The notes under the pieces: model-generated
The model's input: only the letters and a program-made list of their open reading frames with translations
What the model was told of the DNA's origin: nothing
The model's database searches: none
Program-made: the position numbers and the translations under genes
Source of the DNA: a virus
Virus record (IMG/VR): IMGVR_UViG_3300024346_000091
Coordinates: 1 to 52,426 of that record
Strand: one strand, 5' to 3'
Length of the DNA stretch: 52,426 nucleotides
Shown here: piece after piece, positions 36,038 to 44,015 of the stretch
How the letters are laid out: every line of letters starts with the position of its first letter
How positions within the stretch are numbered: the first letter of the stretch is position 1

Positions 36038-36609
36038 CCGTCATGCTCGTGCCAAATAACAGAGCGGGAGGGTACCCAATTATATCCTTCCCGCTGCAAA
36101 TCAACATAATACACATATTGCAGCATGTCGCTTTTTGGACTGACATGAAATAACCACCGTGTGTCAAGTTTGACTTCTTTGTACCAATCCTTTTCAAACC
36201 ACTCACTTGCCGCAGCGTCAGTCATTTTGCGCCGATGTTGGTACATTGCATTGAGTGCTTTGTTTTTTATATCATGTGTCCAATAAAGTATTTTGAATCC
36301 ATTGTCTCGCGCCCATGGAATTTGCTGCTCAAGCATACGAAATCCACAATGGCTATGCCGAAATTTCTTTAGGATATGGTAACGGCAGACCCTAGCTGCT
36401 ACATCTGGATCACCAGTATATCTGCTAGCTTCAACTGCACTTATGCTAGCAAGCTCATCATCAATAAATGTTAACCAAGTTTTGCCGTCAGCAGCTTCAG
36501 GGTCGTATTTTTCATACGACAGGCTTTGGTTGCCTTCAGCAAATGTCTTTAGTCTAAATTTTTCTACCAAATCTGAGTATACAGATGAATATTCTGTGAC
36601 ATAGATCAT
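35974..36609 (-). CDS. GNAT-like acyltransferase
   Basis: 211 aa. TWLTFIDDELASISAVEAS, the helix-loop VCRYHILKKFRHSHCGFRML (the acetyl-CoA pyrophosphate loop region) and WARDNGFKILYWTHDIKNKALNAMYQ (strand 5 and following helix) fit a GCN5-related acyltransferase. The canonical Q/RxxGxG/A loop is degenerate. It may acylate an amino sugar or amine made by neighbours. ATGA-coupled to the gene at 36606. Confidence 0.5.
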   Translation of the reverse strand: MIYVTEYSSVYSDLVEKFRLKTFAEGNQSLSYEKYDPEAADGKTWLTFIDDELASISAVEASRYTGDPDVAARVCRYHILKKFRHSHCGFRMLEQQIPWARDNGFKILYWTHDIKNKALNAMYQHRRKMTDAAASEWFEKDWYKEVKLDTRWLFHVSPKSDMLQYVYYVDLQREGYNWVPSRSVIWHEHDGQLSDFSSSFLNSVTPSPTLP

Positions 36610-37229
36610 GAGGCAATGTGTGCTGTCAGATCATCATGATTGGTTAAACTAAACATAAGCGCAACGCGAGGTTTATCGCTCATATTTACAACCGCATGTT
36701 GGTATGCAATATTTAAGAAGTAGGCGCGCCCTGGCTTTAATACATGCGCCTCAACTTTGCCATCCCTCTTAAATAAGTTAATCACATTGTCATCACTAAA
36801 GATCGGACAAATGCAGCGCACAGCATAGCTTACATCATAATCTACATGGAATGGAATAGTCTTTCCAGCCGCAAGTTTTGTAATACGGATTCTGCTTGCA
36901 GGCGCCTGTAGTTGTGTTATAATTTTTTGAAAGTAGCTATCAGTGTATTCAGGCGTTGGAACATTGTACAAATGCTCTTCCTTGCGGCGCAGGCGCTCTT
37001 TGATGCTTGCAGTATGATCAAGAGTCTCACTTGGTGTTGTCAAATTGATCTGTTCAAAATTGTCATATACTTGCCCAACCAATTTGACGTGATTCGCACA
37101 TAGCATTGGGTTAGCAGTTTTTACATCGACAAACTGCTCTGCAAGTTTGGTTGTTTCGTGCCGTAATTGGTCGAGATCAATATCCAATCCAAAATCGGCT
37201 ACTGTAGGTAATTGGTGCTTTTTAAGCAT
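36606..37229 (-). CDS. AspH-like 2OG oxygenase
   Basis: 207 aa from ATG 37229, 12 bases after AGGAG and overlapping the upstream stop by 8; a longer reading to 37319 would overlap by 98 bases and is rejected. H128 and D130 (IPFHVDYD), H178 (AYQHAVVN) and R188 (KPRVALMF) are the iron and 2-oxoglutarate ligands. VLKPGRAYFLN precedes the distal His as in aspartyl hydroxylase-like cupins. Sixth oxygenase-like gene of the window. Confidence 0.7.
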   Translation of the reverse strand: MLKKHQLPTVADFGLDIDLDQLRHETTKLAEQFVDVKTANPMLCANHVKLVGQVYDNFEQINLTTPSETLDHTASIKERLRRKEEHLYNVPTPEYTDSYFQKIITQLQAPASRIRITKLAAGKTIPFHVDYDVSYAVRCICPIFSDDNVINLFKRDGKVEAHVLKPGRAYFLNIAYQHAVVNMSDKPRVALMFSLTNHDDLTAHIAS

Positions 37230-38001
37230 GATAATTATAGACTCCTGATAAACATACTCTCGCAGTCTTCTGCGATGAACGTCTGAATTTAGCATATACA
37301 TCATCATCTGTATTTGCAAGCCAAACAGTTGCGCTAGGCGTTAGCTGGAGTTGATCACATATATGCGTTTGTTTGCTAATAAGATATTGGTGTATGTAAT
37401 CAATGCTAAATTGATTGATTATTGTTTCTGCAATACCGTGTGCAATATAGTTATAGTATTTACCATTATATATAAGTGCCTCTAGACGGGGCTCTGGTGC
37501 GCGTGTTAGCATCCATCCTGTCCGTACATTGCGTATACCAAATGGCTTACTCAGACTGTAGAATACTCGTTCTATGTTGTCTGTAACTGTAATTGTGTTC
37601 GGCGCGGTGCTGCCTAGGTAAGCAAGGTCCAACGCAACAGCCATATCAGTTGGAATAATTGGCCAATTACCATCAATTGCACTTGGGCAACTTACGTAAA
37701 AGATATCGCCAACACCGTCCTGCTTTTGGATCCATTGATAATCGCCCTCGTACATATGTATTGTGCGACGTTCTCCTGCCATCCACCAATTTAACCCTTC
37801 AGTTATGCCATTTGTTGGATACACATGCCAGCCAGTTAAATCAATTGTTGGTTTTAGCCATTCAATAATGTTAGTGGTGTAGTGTGTAACTGAATCATAG
37901 TCAAGCTTTACGTCAGCTATACTTTGGCGCACAGGCGGCATGACGGGGGTCCGTACTGCCATACTTTGTGCTAGTATACTATCTTGCCATAATTTTTTCA
38001 A
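37222..38001 (-). CDS. Compact PLP-dependent aminotransferase-like protein
   Basis: 259 aa. YPTNGITEGLNWW (about 61-73) fits the phosphate-cup region, ALDLAYLG (D125, Y128) supplies the pyridine-ring Asp and Tyr, and YSLSKPFGIRNVRTGW has the Schiff-base Lys (K152) and R160 of fold-type I aminotransferases. Usual length is 350-430 residues; the small C-terminal domain is largely absent. It may make an amino sugar or amino acid, or be a reduced non-catalytic form. Confidence 0.6.
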   Translation of the reverse strand: MKKLWQDSILAQSMAVRTPVMPPVRQSIADVKLDYDSVTHYTTNIIEWLKPTIDLTGWHVYPTNGITEGLNWWMAGERRTIHMYEGDYQWIQKQDGVGDIFYVSCPSAIDGNWPIIPTDMAVALDLAYLGSTAPNTITVTDNIERVFYSLSKPFGIRNVRTGWMLTRAPEPRLEALIYNGKYYNYIAHGIAETIINQFSIDYIHQYLISKQTHICDQLQLTPSATVWLANTDDDVYAKFRRSSQKTARVCLSGVYNYHA

Positions 38002-38599
38002 TTACCCATCCTGCCATATCATACTTGCTAAGGGAGTACGCCCTGGGGTCGTTATGATGACGTTTGTGCCATCCTTCGCCTGGCGCCAGCAAATTCATTA
38101 TTGGCGCGTCAGCAGGCTCACCATCAATGTGCCCGACATAGTTTAGCAGTCCAAAACTAATATAGGCAAATATGAACGGCATAATAACGAACACAATAAA
38201 ATATTCAAATCCAATTAGTAACATTGCTACTGCGAAGGCAAGATGAATGTATCTGCCATACTTGTGGAAAAACACTAAGCGAGGATTTCGTAAAAGGTCA
38301 ACTATGTGCTTCTTTGGGATATATTTAACGTCCCATCTACTTGTGATTACTTTCCAAATACCAATGAACATTGGGCTATGCGGATCATCTTCTGTATCAC
38401 TTGTGCTGTGGTGTAGACGATGGACAGCAACCCATGTTAACGGGGATCTGCCGCCACATAGCATTCCAAAGAATAGCATAATGTATTCAAAAAATACAGA
38501 TGTTTCAAACGAACGATGGGAATAGTATCGATGATAACCGATACTAATACCCACCATTGCCGCAAAATAATAAAAAATGTAACCGTATAATATTACCAT
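37979..38599 (-). CDS. Fatty-acid desaturase-like membrane di-iron enzyme
   Basis: 206 aa. Three histidine boxes are present: H23/H28 (HRYYSH), H60/H63/H64 (HRLHH) and H178/H181/H182 (HKRHH), the di-iron site of acyl-CoA/acyl-lipid desaturases. Hydrophobic segments at about 5-20, 38-50 and 119-152 span the membrane. It is shorter than most family members (about 260-380 residues), lacking part of the termini. It probably desaturates host membrane lipids or a lipid-linked substrate. Its 3' end overlaps the next gene by 23 bases. Confidence 0.8.
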   Translation of the reverse strand: MVILYGYIFYYFAAMVGISIGYHRYYSHRSFETSVFFEYIMLFFGMLCGGRSPLTWVAVHRLHHSTSDTEDDPHSPMFIGIWKVITSRWDVKYIPKKHIVDLLRNPRLVFFHKYGRYIHLAFAVAMLLIGFEYFIVFVIMPFIFAYISFGLLNYVGHIDGEPADAPIMNLLAPGEGWHKRHHNDPRAYSLSKYDMAGWVIEKIMAR

Positions 38600-38606
38600 A
38601 TGCTAT

Positions 38607-38614
38607 TATTTATA
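38607..38614 (-). promoter_or_regulatory. Possible late promoter box TATAAATA
   Basis: An exact TATAAATA on the minus strand lies 7 bases before the desaturase ATG at 38599. A transcript would start almost at the ATG, so this would be leaderless or the true start is downstream (M15). The match may be chance in AT-rich DNA. Confidence 0.35.
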
Positions 38615-38615
38615 A

Positions 38616-38969
38616 TTAGGACGCGAGCTCAATTTGCGATGAGCAGAACACTCGCTGCAATACTACGCCATCAATGACTGCAATGTTGCCAGTAATTACG
38701 GCAGTGCTGCCGTTAAACGAGCGCACAGTCAAAACATGCAACACATCAGCGCTAGCAACACGGTTGCCTTGTGGATGCAACACAATAGTCTCGCCTCCAA
38801 CATTAAACACGTCATGTGTTTTGAACACAAGCTCGCTCAAAAACACTTCAGTTTGCAACGACATCTGTACGGTTCGTTCAAAAGAATCAGTGCATAAATC
38901 AGCACTTGCGGCGGTTGCTGTGGTTGCACCAATAACAAGTGCGGCGGTCATTGCTAGTAGATTTTTCAT
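38616..38969 (-). CDS. Small exported protein with signal peptide
   Basis: 117 aa with AAGGA before the ATG. Residues 1-23 form a classic Sec signal (MKNLLAMTAALVIGATT, then Ala-rich ending SA before D24). The mature part is about 94 residues, beta-rich, with two cysteines (C26 and C109) that could form one disulfide. No family recognised. Export suggests a periplasmic or surface role during infection. Preceded by its own sigma70-like promoter. Confidence 0.65.
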   Translation of the reverse strand: MKNLLAMTAALVIGATTATAASADLCTDSFERTVQMSLQTEVFLSELVFKTHDVFNVGGETIVLHPQGNRVASADVLHVLTVRSFNGSTAVITGNIAVIDGVVLQRVFCSSQIELAS

Positions 38970-39000
38970 TTACGTATCCTTACGTTTAGAGTTAAACTAT

Positions 39001-39029
39001 ACTGTATATTATTTAGTCAAGGGTGTCAA
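39001..39029 (-). promoter_or_regulatory. Probable sigma70-type promoter TTGACA-17-TACAGT
   Basis: On the minus strand TTGACA (39029-39024) and TACAGT (39006-39001) are 17 bases apart, upstream of the exported-protein gene. A variant late box ACTAAATA (39017-39010) lies in the spacer, so dual use is possible. Confidence 0.5.
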
Positions 39030-39060
39030 GCCCTAATTGCACTATTTTATAAAAATATTG

Positions 39061-39909
39061 TTATACTGCCATATCTGCTTTGATTGATGGATCTGGGGTG
39101 TATCCAAGCAGCTTAAACTCATCAACAGACATTGCTGTTAGTTCGTCTAATGTAGTAAACGCGGGCAATAAGACATGAGGCAAGCTCTTTGGCTTTCGTT
39201 GTAATTGATATTTTACTTGATCAATATGATTAAGGTAAATGTGCGCATCGCCAATTGAATGTACAAAGTCTCCAACCTTCAATCCAGTTAGCTGTGCTAG
39301 CATATGTGTAAGCAACGCATAGCTTGCAATGTTAAACGGCACGCCTAAGAACATGTCTGCGCTTCTCTGATAGAGCTGACAGCTTAGATGGTTGTCCTGG
39401 CTTACGTAAAACTGGGCGAGTAAGTGGCATGGTGGTAATGCCATTTCAGCAAGTTCACCAACGTTCCAAGCAGACACAATATGTCGTCTTGAAGATGGGG
39501 CGTGCCGCAAACTGCGGATTAAGTCTGTAATTTGGTCTGTGCCGCCCCATTCACGCCATTGCTTGCCGTAAACTGGCCCAAGATGTTTAACACTATCAGT
39601 ATTCTCATGTCCAAGTGCAACGCCTTGATTGTCTGCGTTCGCAGTCCAAATAGTTGTTTTGCTAGGGTCACGTGTACCGTGCAGAATTTCAGCAAGACGG
39701 CGTTCGTCTGTGCTGCCCTCTAAAAACCAAAGAAGCTCACTGACGACTGAACGCCAAGCAAGCTTTTTCGTTGTTACAGCGGGAAAACCATCGCGTAGAT
39801 TATAACGGGCTTGCATACCAAAAATACTCTTAGTGCCTGTGCCAGTTCGATCTTGTCTAGTCTCTCCGCTTGTTAAAATTTGTTGTAGTTGCTCGTGATA
39901 TTGTTTCAA
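39061..39909 (-). CDS. thyA: Thymidylate synthase
   Basis: 282 aa. It converts dUMP to dTMP with methylene-tetrahydrofolate. RQDRTGTGTKSIFG (about 18-31), catalytic C161 in ALPPCHLL, QRSADMFLGVPFNIASYALL and the SIGDAHIYLNH motif are all present. The start is TTG at 39909, overlapping the previous stop as TTGA; no in-frame ATG is nearby. Partner of the DHFR gene at 40507, which recycles the dihydrofolate produced. Typical nucleotide-supply pair of large T4-like phages. Confidence 0.95.
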   Translation of the reverse strand: MKQYHEQLQQILTSGETRQDRTGTGTKSIFGMQARYNLRDGFPAVTTKKLAWRSVVSELLWFLEGSTDERRLAEILHGTRDPSKTTIWTANADNQGVALGHENTDSVKHLGPVYGKQWREWGGTDQITDLIRSLRHAPSSRRHIVSAWNVGELAEMALPPCHLLAQFYVSQDNHLSCQLYQRSADMFLGVPFNIASYALLTHMLAQLTGLKVGDFVHSIGDAHIYLNHIDQVKYQLQRKPKSLPHVLLPAFTTLDELTAMSVDEFKLLGYTPDPSIKADMAV

Positions 39910-40535
39910 ATGTCTACAAACTTTCCATAATGCTCTACGAGGGCGACTTTGTTGTTAAGCAACAGTCCCTCACCCTCGACGTAAATAAGTGGTTGGTCGC
40001 CGTCGTCATCGCCGCGATATATTACCAACACTTGTGTTTCATTCATAATTTCGTCTTCAAATACTTGTGGTTCGTGTGGAAAATATGGAATCTGCATGTC
40101 AACCATATCATCAACTTCAGCACTGTATTGTTTTACTGTCTTTTCTTTAGTAAACGCGTCACGAATGCGATCAGCATTACTAGGGTGACATACAATAGTG
40201 TTACCAAAGCCGCGCTTGCTATGTGTTGCAATGTTGCTTGCTGCAAGGCTAATCATATGTGCAAGCTTATTTTCTTCTGCAACATTATTAAGTGGAGGAC
40301 AGCTATAGCCCCAAAACACTTCGCCTTCTTCCATTGCCATCACTTCAGCAGCACGAAGGTTTCCGACCGCAGTAAGGTCTTCGCGAGTCAAATCGCCATA
40401 TTCAAACTTGACACGGGCTTGGCCTTTAACTGAGCCATCCTCTTGTGTTTCGCCTACTTCTAGAATTTTACGTCGTTTAACGATTACTTTGATATTGCCG
40501 TCTGCGTCAAATGTTTGTTGAGAGATAAATGTCAT
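39906..40535 (-). CDS. Conserved phage protein, possible capsid-like segment
   Basis: 209 aa from ATG 40535, which has AAGGAA 9 bases upstream; a longer reading to 40565 has no such site. It overlaps the DHFR gene by 29 bases. LAASNIATHSKRGFGNTIVCHPSNADRI resembles a segment of T4-like major capsid proteins, in which an Arg-Gly-x-Asn run is followed by a short beta strand, but the protein is far too short to be a capsid. VLVIYRGDDDGDQPLIYVEGEG is a later acidic part. Function unknown. Confidence 0.5.
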   Translation of the reverse strand: MTFISQQTFDADGNIKVIVKRRKILEVGETQEDGSVKGQARVKFEYGDLTREDLTAVGNLRAAEVMAMEEGEVFWGYSCPPLNNVAEENKLAHMISLAASNIATHSKRGFGNTIVCHPSNADRIRDAFTKEKTVKQYSAEVDDMVDMQIPYFPHEPQVFEDEIMNETQVLVIYRGDDDGDQPLIYVEGEGLLLNNKVALVEHYGKFVDI

Positions 40536-41019
40536 GCAATAGGTTCCTTGCAACATAAGTTTCAATTTTTGTCATATTGTCAATTTCGACACTGTCGATC
40601 TTAACAAACGTCTTATACAATACGTCCAAATCAATAAACGTATCACAATCATAGTTTCCTGCAATGCGAGTCAGATGAAGGAAAGAAATATCATTAATCA
40701 CTTCAGCAAACAGATTAGCACCGCCTATTACGAATACTATACTAGATTGGGCAAGAGTTGTCAAGCCTTGACTAATGTTGTTAGTCAATAATGTAGCACC
40801 TTTAGCTTCAAAATTAGGATTACGTGTAACCACTACGTTCTTGCGATTGGGAAGTGGCGTGGGCATAGAACTCATCCAAGTTTTACTGCCCATTACTACA
40901 GTGTGTCCACTAGTTATTTGCTTGAAGTGCTTTAAGTCTTTCGCGTTCGGCGGCCATGGTAAATTGTTATCTTTACCAACGCCGCCTTGCGAATCACAGG
41001 CTAATATTGCTTTTATCAT
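40507..41019 (-). CDS. Dihydrofolate reductase
   Basis: 170 aa. It reduces dihydrofolate with NADPH. IKAILACDSQGGVGKDNNLPW is the N-terminal substrate loop, TVVMGSKTW the adenine-phosphate-binding helix start, NVVVTRNP the NADPH loop, and VFVIGGANLF the conserved Gly-Gly strand. LTRIAGNYDCDTFI follows. ATGA-coupled to the gene at 41016 and upstream of thyA. Confidence 0.92.
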   Translation of the reverse strand: MIKAILACDSQGGVGKDNNLPWPPNAKDLKHFKQITSGHTVVMGSKTWMSSMPTPLPNRKNVVVTRNPNFEAKGATLLTNNISQGLTTLAQSSIVFVIGGANLFAEVINDISFLHLTRIAGNYDCDTFIDLDVLYKTFVKIDSVEIDNMTKIETYVARNLLHDIYLSTNI

Positions 41020-41315
41020 TTGCCTATATTTTTTAGTATTTTTTCGACATCAATGACTACATTTTCTTCAACTTTGTCATAATTGATTCGTATTTGTAAA
41101 TCACACAAATCTTCATAAAAAGATAAGTTTCGAAGCAATTGCTCGATGTGTTCACCCCTGTCAGCTTCGTCAGCAAAGTCGCATTCATTAATGACAACTT
41201 TAGTACCATCACCTAATACGCAGGTAATGTCTCTAACAAATCTGAGGGGCACAACATCAACTGCAATTTCTGAGATCAATCTGTGGAATTCTCGGTCACG
41301 TTGATAGATTGCCAT
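41016..41315 (-). CDS. Hypothetical protein
   Basis: 99 aa. Acidic, with a predicted beta hairpin (VRDITCVLGDGTKVVIN) and helices around HIEQLLRNLSFYEDL. ATGA-coupled to the DHFR gene, so probably co-expressed with it. No family recognised. Confidence 0.5.
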   Translation of the reverse strand: MAIYQRDREFHRLISEIAVDVVPLRFVRDITCVLGDGTKVVINECDFADEADRGEHIEQLLRNLSFYEDLCDLQIRINYDKVEENVVIDVEKILKNIGK

Positions 41316-41330
41316 GTGGCGTTCGCCTTA

Positions 41331-41996
41331 TTATTTGGCAGTCGATTTCATTGGTGCAGCACGTTTTCGTGTGCTTTTTGGCTTTAAGCTAGGATCCATA
41401 GTATACGCTTGATCACGTAGTTCTTTTGCCTGAGACTCAAATATTTCTGCTTGATCCAGTCGCTGCTTCGCAATTACTGTGTCATCAAGCACACCATCGG
41501 CTGACTGTGTTTCTGCTACGACAGGTGTTTCCTGCATGGTTTCGCTAATACTATCAGCTGAACGTGGTGACATATCTGTATCATCACGCAAAACATTATT
41601 AATGTCTTTTTCAGTCGCGCCTGCCTTTTGCATCTTCACAATCTTATTTAGTGTATGTAGCCCTAAAACAGCGCGAGAGTCAGGTGTAAGCTCGATATTT
41701 GATGTTGGGTACTTGCGCAGACGATTAGAATTGGCAAGCCAAGTTAGCGCAGTAACACCTGTGCCAAGGCGGCTCCGACCCAAAACATTATAAAGATCGC
41801 CAGTAGTTTGGGCTTGCTCACTTTCAATAATGCGCATAAGATCCTGATGTTCAGCATCAGGTAGATTTTCAGTTTCAAAAACAAGGCAATGATTTTCATC
41901 AGTCACGTGGCCTTTGTCGTCGTAGATTTCACGGAAGACAACAACGCATTTGCGCCCTGTATTTACAACTCTTCCGACATGTTTAAGTGATGCCAT
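41331..41996 (-). CDS. Conserved T4-like marine phage protein
   Basis: 221 aa. The start MASLKHVGRVVNTGRKCVVVFREI resembles a protein found in most marine T4-like phages, usually beside a partner like the 82-aa protein upstream. It continues as a helical domain (LTWLANSNRLRKYPTSNIEL), an acidic Ser/Thr linker (about residues 140-175) and a basic C-terminal tail (KSTRKRAAPMKSTAK). No enzymatic motif. TAATG-coupled to the 41996 gene. Confidence 0.65.
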   Translation of the reverse strand: MASLKHVGRVVNTGRKCVVVFREIYDDKGHVTDENHCLVFETENLPDAEHQDLMRIIESEQAQTTGDLYNVLGRSRLGTGVTALTWLANSNRLRKYPTSNIELTPDSRAVLGLHTLNKIVKMQKAGATEKDINNVLRDDTDMSPRSADSISETMQETPVVAETQSADGVLDDTVIAKQRLDQAEIFESQAKELRDQAYTMDPSLKPKSTRKRAAPMKSTAK

Positions 41997-42244
41997 TAGG
42001 CTTCTCCTTTTCCTGCTTGTGCAGCTTTTTGTGCATTTGCTTGGTATTGCAAGAATACGTCAAGCTTGTCTGTAACGTCTAGTACGTTGCGAAGTTCTGA
42101 GCGTTCGTATGCACCACGCTTGATCGCAACGTTGACGAGGTTTAGCGCAAGTGCTAGATCGTTTAGATCCAATCCAGGCGATGCTGGTGCTTGAACTACT
42201 TCAGCGTCTTCAACCTGTGGATCAATATTTTTCTCTTTTGCCAT
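41996..42244 (-). CDS. Conserved small T4-like phage protein
   Basis: 82 aa with a good AGGAG-like site. An acidic N-terminus is followed by a helix (LDLNDLALALNLVNVAIKRGAYERSEL, then VTDKLDVFL) that resembles a protein conserved in marine T4-like phages next to the MASLKHVGR protein. Function unknown. A hairpin and a late promoter box lie upstream. Confidence 0.65.
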   Translation of the reverse strand: MAKEKNIDPQVEDAEVVQAPASPGLDLNDLALALNLVNVAIKRGAYERSELRNVLDVTDKLDVFLQYQANAQKAAQAGKGEA

Positions 42245-42310
42245 TAATTTCTCCTAAAGATAGGCCACACCGCTATTGCGATGCTGTATACAATATATGG
42301 GAATATCTGT

Positions 42311-42335
42311 TACGTTTATTTATCTAATAAACGTA
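42311..42335 (-). promoter_or_regulatory. Hairpin with embedded late promoter box
   Basis: TACGTTTATT and AATAAACGTA form a perfect 10-base-pair stem around a 5-base loop, 9 bases after the stop of the 42344 gene. On the minus strand GATAAATA (42324-42317) within it fits the late promoter element, 73 bases before the ATG at 42244. It may end or process the upstream transcript and start the next one. Confidence 0.45.
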
Positions 42336-42343
42336 GCAGTTAA

Positions 42344-42622
42344 TTAGATACCCAGCTTATATTGTGTAAGATGCTCTTGAACTGCCTTGAGGTCCCCAGG
42401 GTGTTCAAATAAGATCTCGATAATTTTGCGGTCACCGCCGACTTGGCGCATGTGGTATGGTCCAAGACATTCATGCAGTCCCATTTCGCTAGGCGTAGCA
42501 ATTTTTTCACCGCTATGGTATTTTATTACAAGCTTATTACGCATAAGCTTTTCAATCATAGCGGACCCGACCAAAAAATCTAGGTCGGATTCGCTCAACT
42601 CTTTATGTTCTAGCCATTTCAT
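42344..42622 (-). CDS. Hypothetical protein
   Basis: 92 aa. Mostly helical, with a conserved-looking core (SEMGLHECLGPYHMRQVGG) rich in His/Gly. It follows the VWA metallopeptidase gene with a one-base overlap, so it may belong to that system. No family recognised. Confidence 0.5.
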   Translation of the reverse strand: MKWLEHKELSESDLDFLVGSAMIEKLMRNKLVIKYHSGEKIATPSEMGLHECLGPYHMRQVGGDRKIIEILFEHPGDLKAVQEHLTQYKLGI

Positions 42623-43956
42623 TAACCGCCGAAACCACCCTTGTTCTTGGAATCATAGTAAACACTCTGACCAAACGGCGCTTCAGGGCGTCCGTACTGG
42701 GTGTGGATAAGGAACACAGTATCACAATAGTCTGGGTTACCCCAGCTACCGTAAGGCATACCATCTGTAAACACAATGAACTGATCGGGCTCAATTTCAT
42801 TCTCTGCCATATAAGTCCAGTTGACCATAAAGTCAGTGCCGCCACCGCCTTTAATGTCGTACTCAGTCATGTCGCGACCGTCATCAGACGTAAACTCATC
42901 GTAGCCGTAAACATTGGTATCAAACTGCCAAATGCGCACACGATAGTTTTCGTATTGGTCCATAATACCAGCAATCTCGCTCACAAACTCTGTAAGCATT
43001 GTTTGGCTAATGGAGCCTGACGTGTCAATTGCTAGCGCAACGTCAATCTTCATGTCGCGGTCCATACCAGGAAGGATCGCAGTCATGTGCCAGCCCTTAC
43101 GATTTGGACGCATAAATGTGAAGTTTGATTTCAACGAGCTTTGCACTTGCGCACGGATAATGTCACGCCAGTCCATCTCAGGCTCTAACAAGTCCTTAAT
43201 CATGCGCTTCATGTCACCAGGTACACTTCCAGCGCCGCCAGCGGCAGCGGCAGCAGCTTGGATCATAGCGTCTTTCATTTCGTTGCCTAGTTGCTTACGC
43301 TCTTCTTCACTAAGTGGTCCTGGCTTGCCAGCAAGTCCTTCAACTTCAACGCCGTCGTCATCGCCCTCACCTGGCGCACCGCCACCAGTCATGTCAAGGT
43401 GTACGTCAATCAAGTCACCATCTTCTTCAGGCTTACCACCAGCGTCCTTTTGCTGCTGAAGATCGTCATAAACTTCTTCAGTTGTCCAGCCATCGTACTT
43501 GTGATCTAGGTAAGGCTTGACATATGTAATAACACGAGCGTAATCGCCCTTCTTAACCATTTCAATGTCAAGAACGTTGTTAATGATGTAATCGCCTGCA
43601 ATATTAAATAGCTCAGGATCACGTCCACCGCGCCGTGAAAAGTGTTCGTAAATGCAGTGCCCAAGTTCATGCGCAACAAGGAACACATTTTCCTTGTCGT
43701 CAAGCTGGGCAATAAATGCAGGGTTGTAATAGAACTTACGACCGTCTGTTGCCGCTGTAGGGCACCATTTACGGTCTGCAGGCGTCAAGGTAAGGCGCAG
43801 TGCTAGCTGCCCGAAAAATGCATGTTTGAAGAGCATAGTCATACGAGCCTTAATAAGGGTTTCATATGCCTTTTGCTTCAAAGCATCATCAATAGGCACG
43901 GTCATATATTCCTTGCCTTTGTGTGCTTCTAGATCTTTATTTGCTTTATCAGTCAT
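42622..43956 (-). CDS. VWA-domain putative metallopeptidase, partner of MoxR ATPase
   Basis: 444 aa. Residues 1-160 form a zinc-peptidase-like domain with HELGH (96-100), preceded by an FFGQLALRL helix. An acidic Gly-rich linker (170-250) leads to a C-terminal von Willebrand A domain with the MIDAS motif DTSGSIS (311-317), a Thr-Asp (GGGGTDF) and FTDGMP. This layout matches the DUF2201/VWA-like family that works with MoxR AAA+ ATPases, here the gene at 44724. The pair is expected to remodel or cleave a protein target; virion maturation or host control are both possible. Confidence 0.8.
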   Translation of the reverse strand: MTDKANKDLEAHKGKEYMTVPIDDALKQKAYETLIKARMTMLFKHAFFGQLALRLTLTPADRKWCPTAATDGRKFYYNPAFIAQLDDKENVFLVAHELGHCIYEHFSRRGGRDPELFNIAGDYIINNVLDIEMVKKGDYARVITYVKPYLDHKYDGWTTEEVYDDLQQQKDAGGKPEEDGDLIDVHLDMTGGGAPGEGDDDGVEVEGLAGKPGPLSEEERKQLGNEMKDAMIQAAAAAAGGAGSVPGDMKRMIKDLLEPEMDWRDIIRAQVQSSLKSNFTFMRPNRKGWHMTAILPGMDRDMKIDVALAIDTSGSISQTMLTEFVSEIAGIMDQYENYRVRIWQFDTNVYGYDEFTSDDGRDMTEYDIKGGGGTDFMVNWTYMAENEIEPDQFIVFTDGMPYGSWGNPDYCDTVFLIHTQYGRPEAPFGQSVYYDSKNKGGFGG

Positions 43957-43986
43957 GATGTACCTTTGTTACTGTCTATTTCTTAT

Positions 43987-44015
43987 ATAATATGGCAAAA
44001 GGGTTTGACTGTCAA
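43987..44015 (-). promoter_or_regulatory. Sigma70-type promoter TTGACA-17-TATTAT
   Basis: TTGACA (44015-44010) and TATTAT (43992-43987) are 17 bases apart on the minus strand, 31 bases before the metallopeptidase ATG. The -35 overlaps the stop of the gene at 44012. Confidence 0.75.

Noticed and set aside
37230-37319. 30-residue N-terminal extension of the oxygenase gene
   Set aside because: It would overlap the PLP gene by 98 bases and has no ribosome-binding site, whereas ATG 37229 has AGGAG.
39042-39060. AT-only inverted repeat (TATTTT-TAT-AAAATA) after thyA
   Set aside because: It can form a 6-base-pair A-T stem only, too weak to call a terminator; such symmetry is common in AT-rich spacers.
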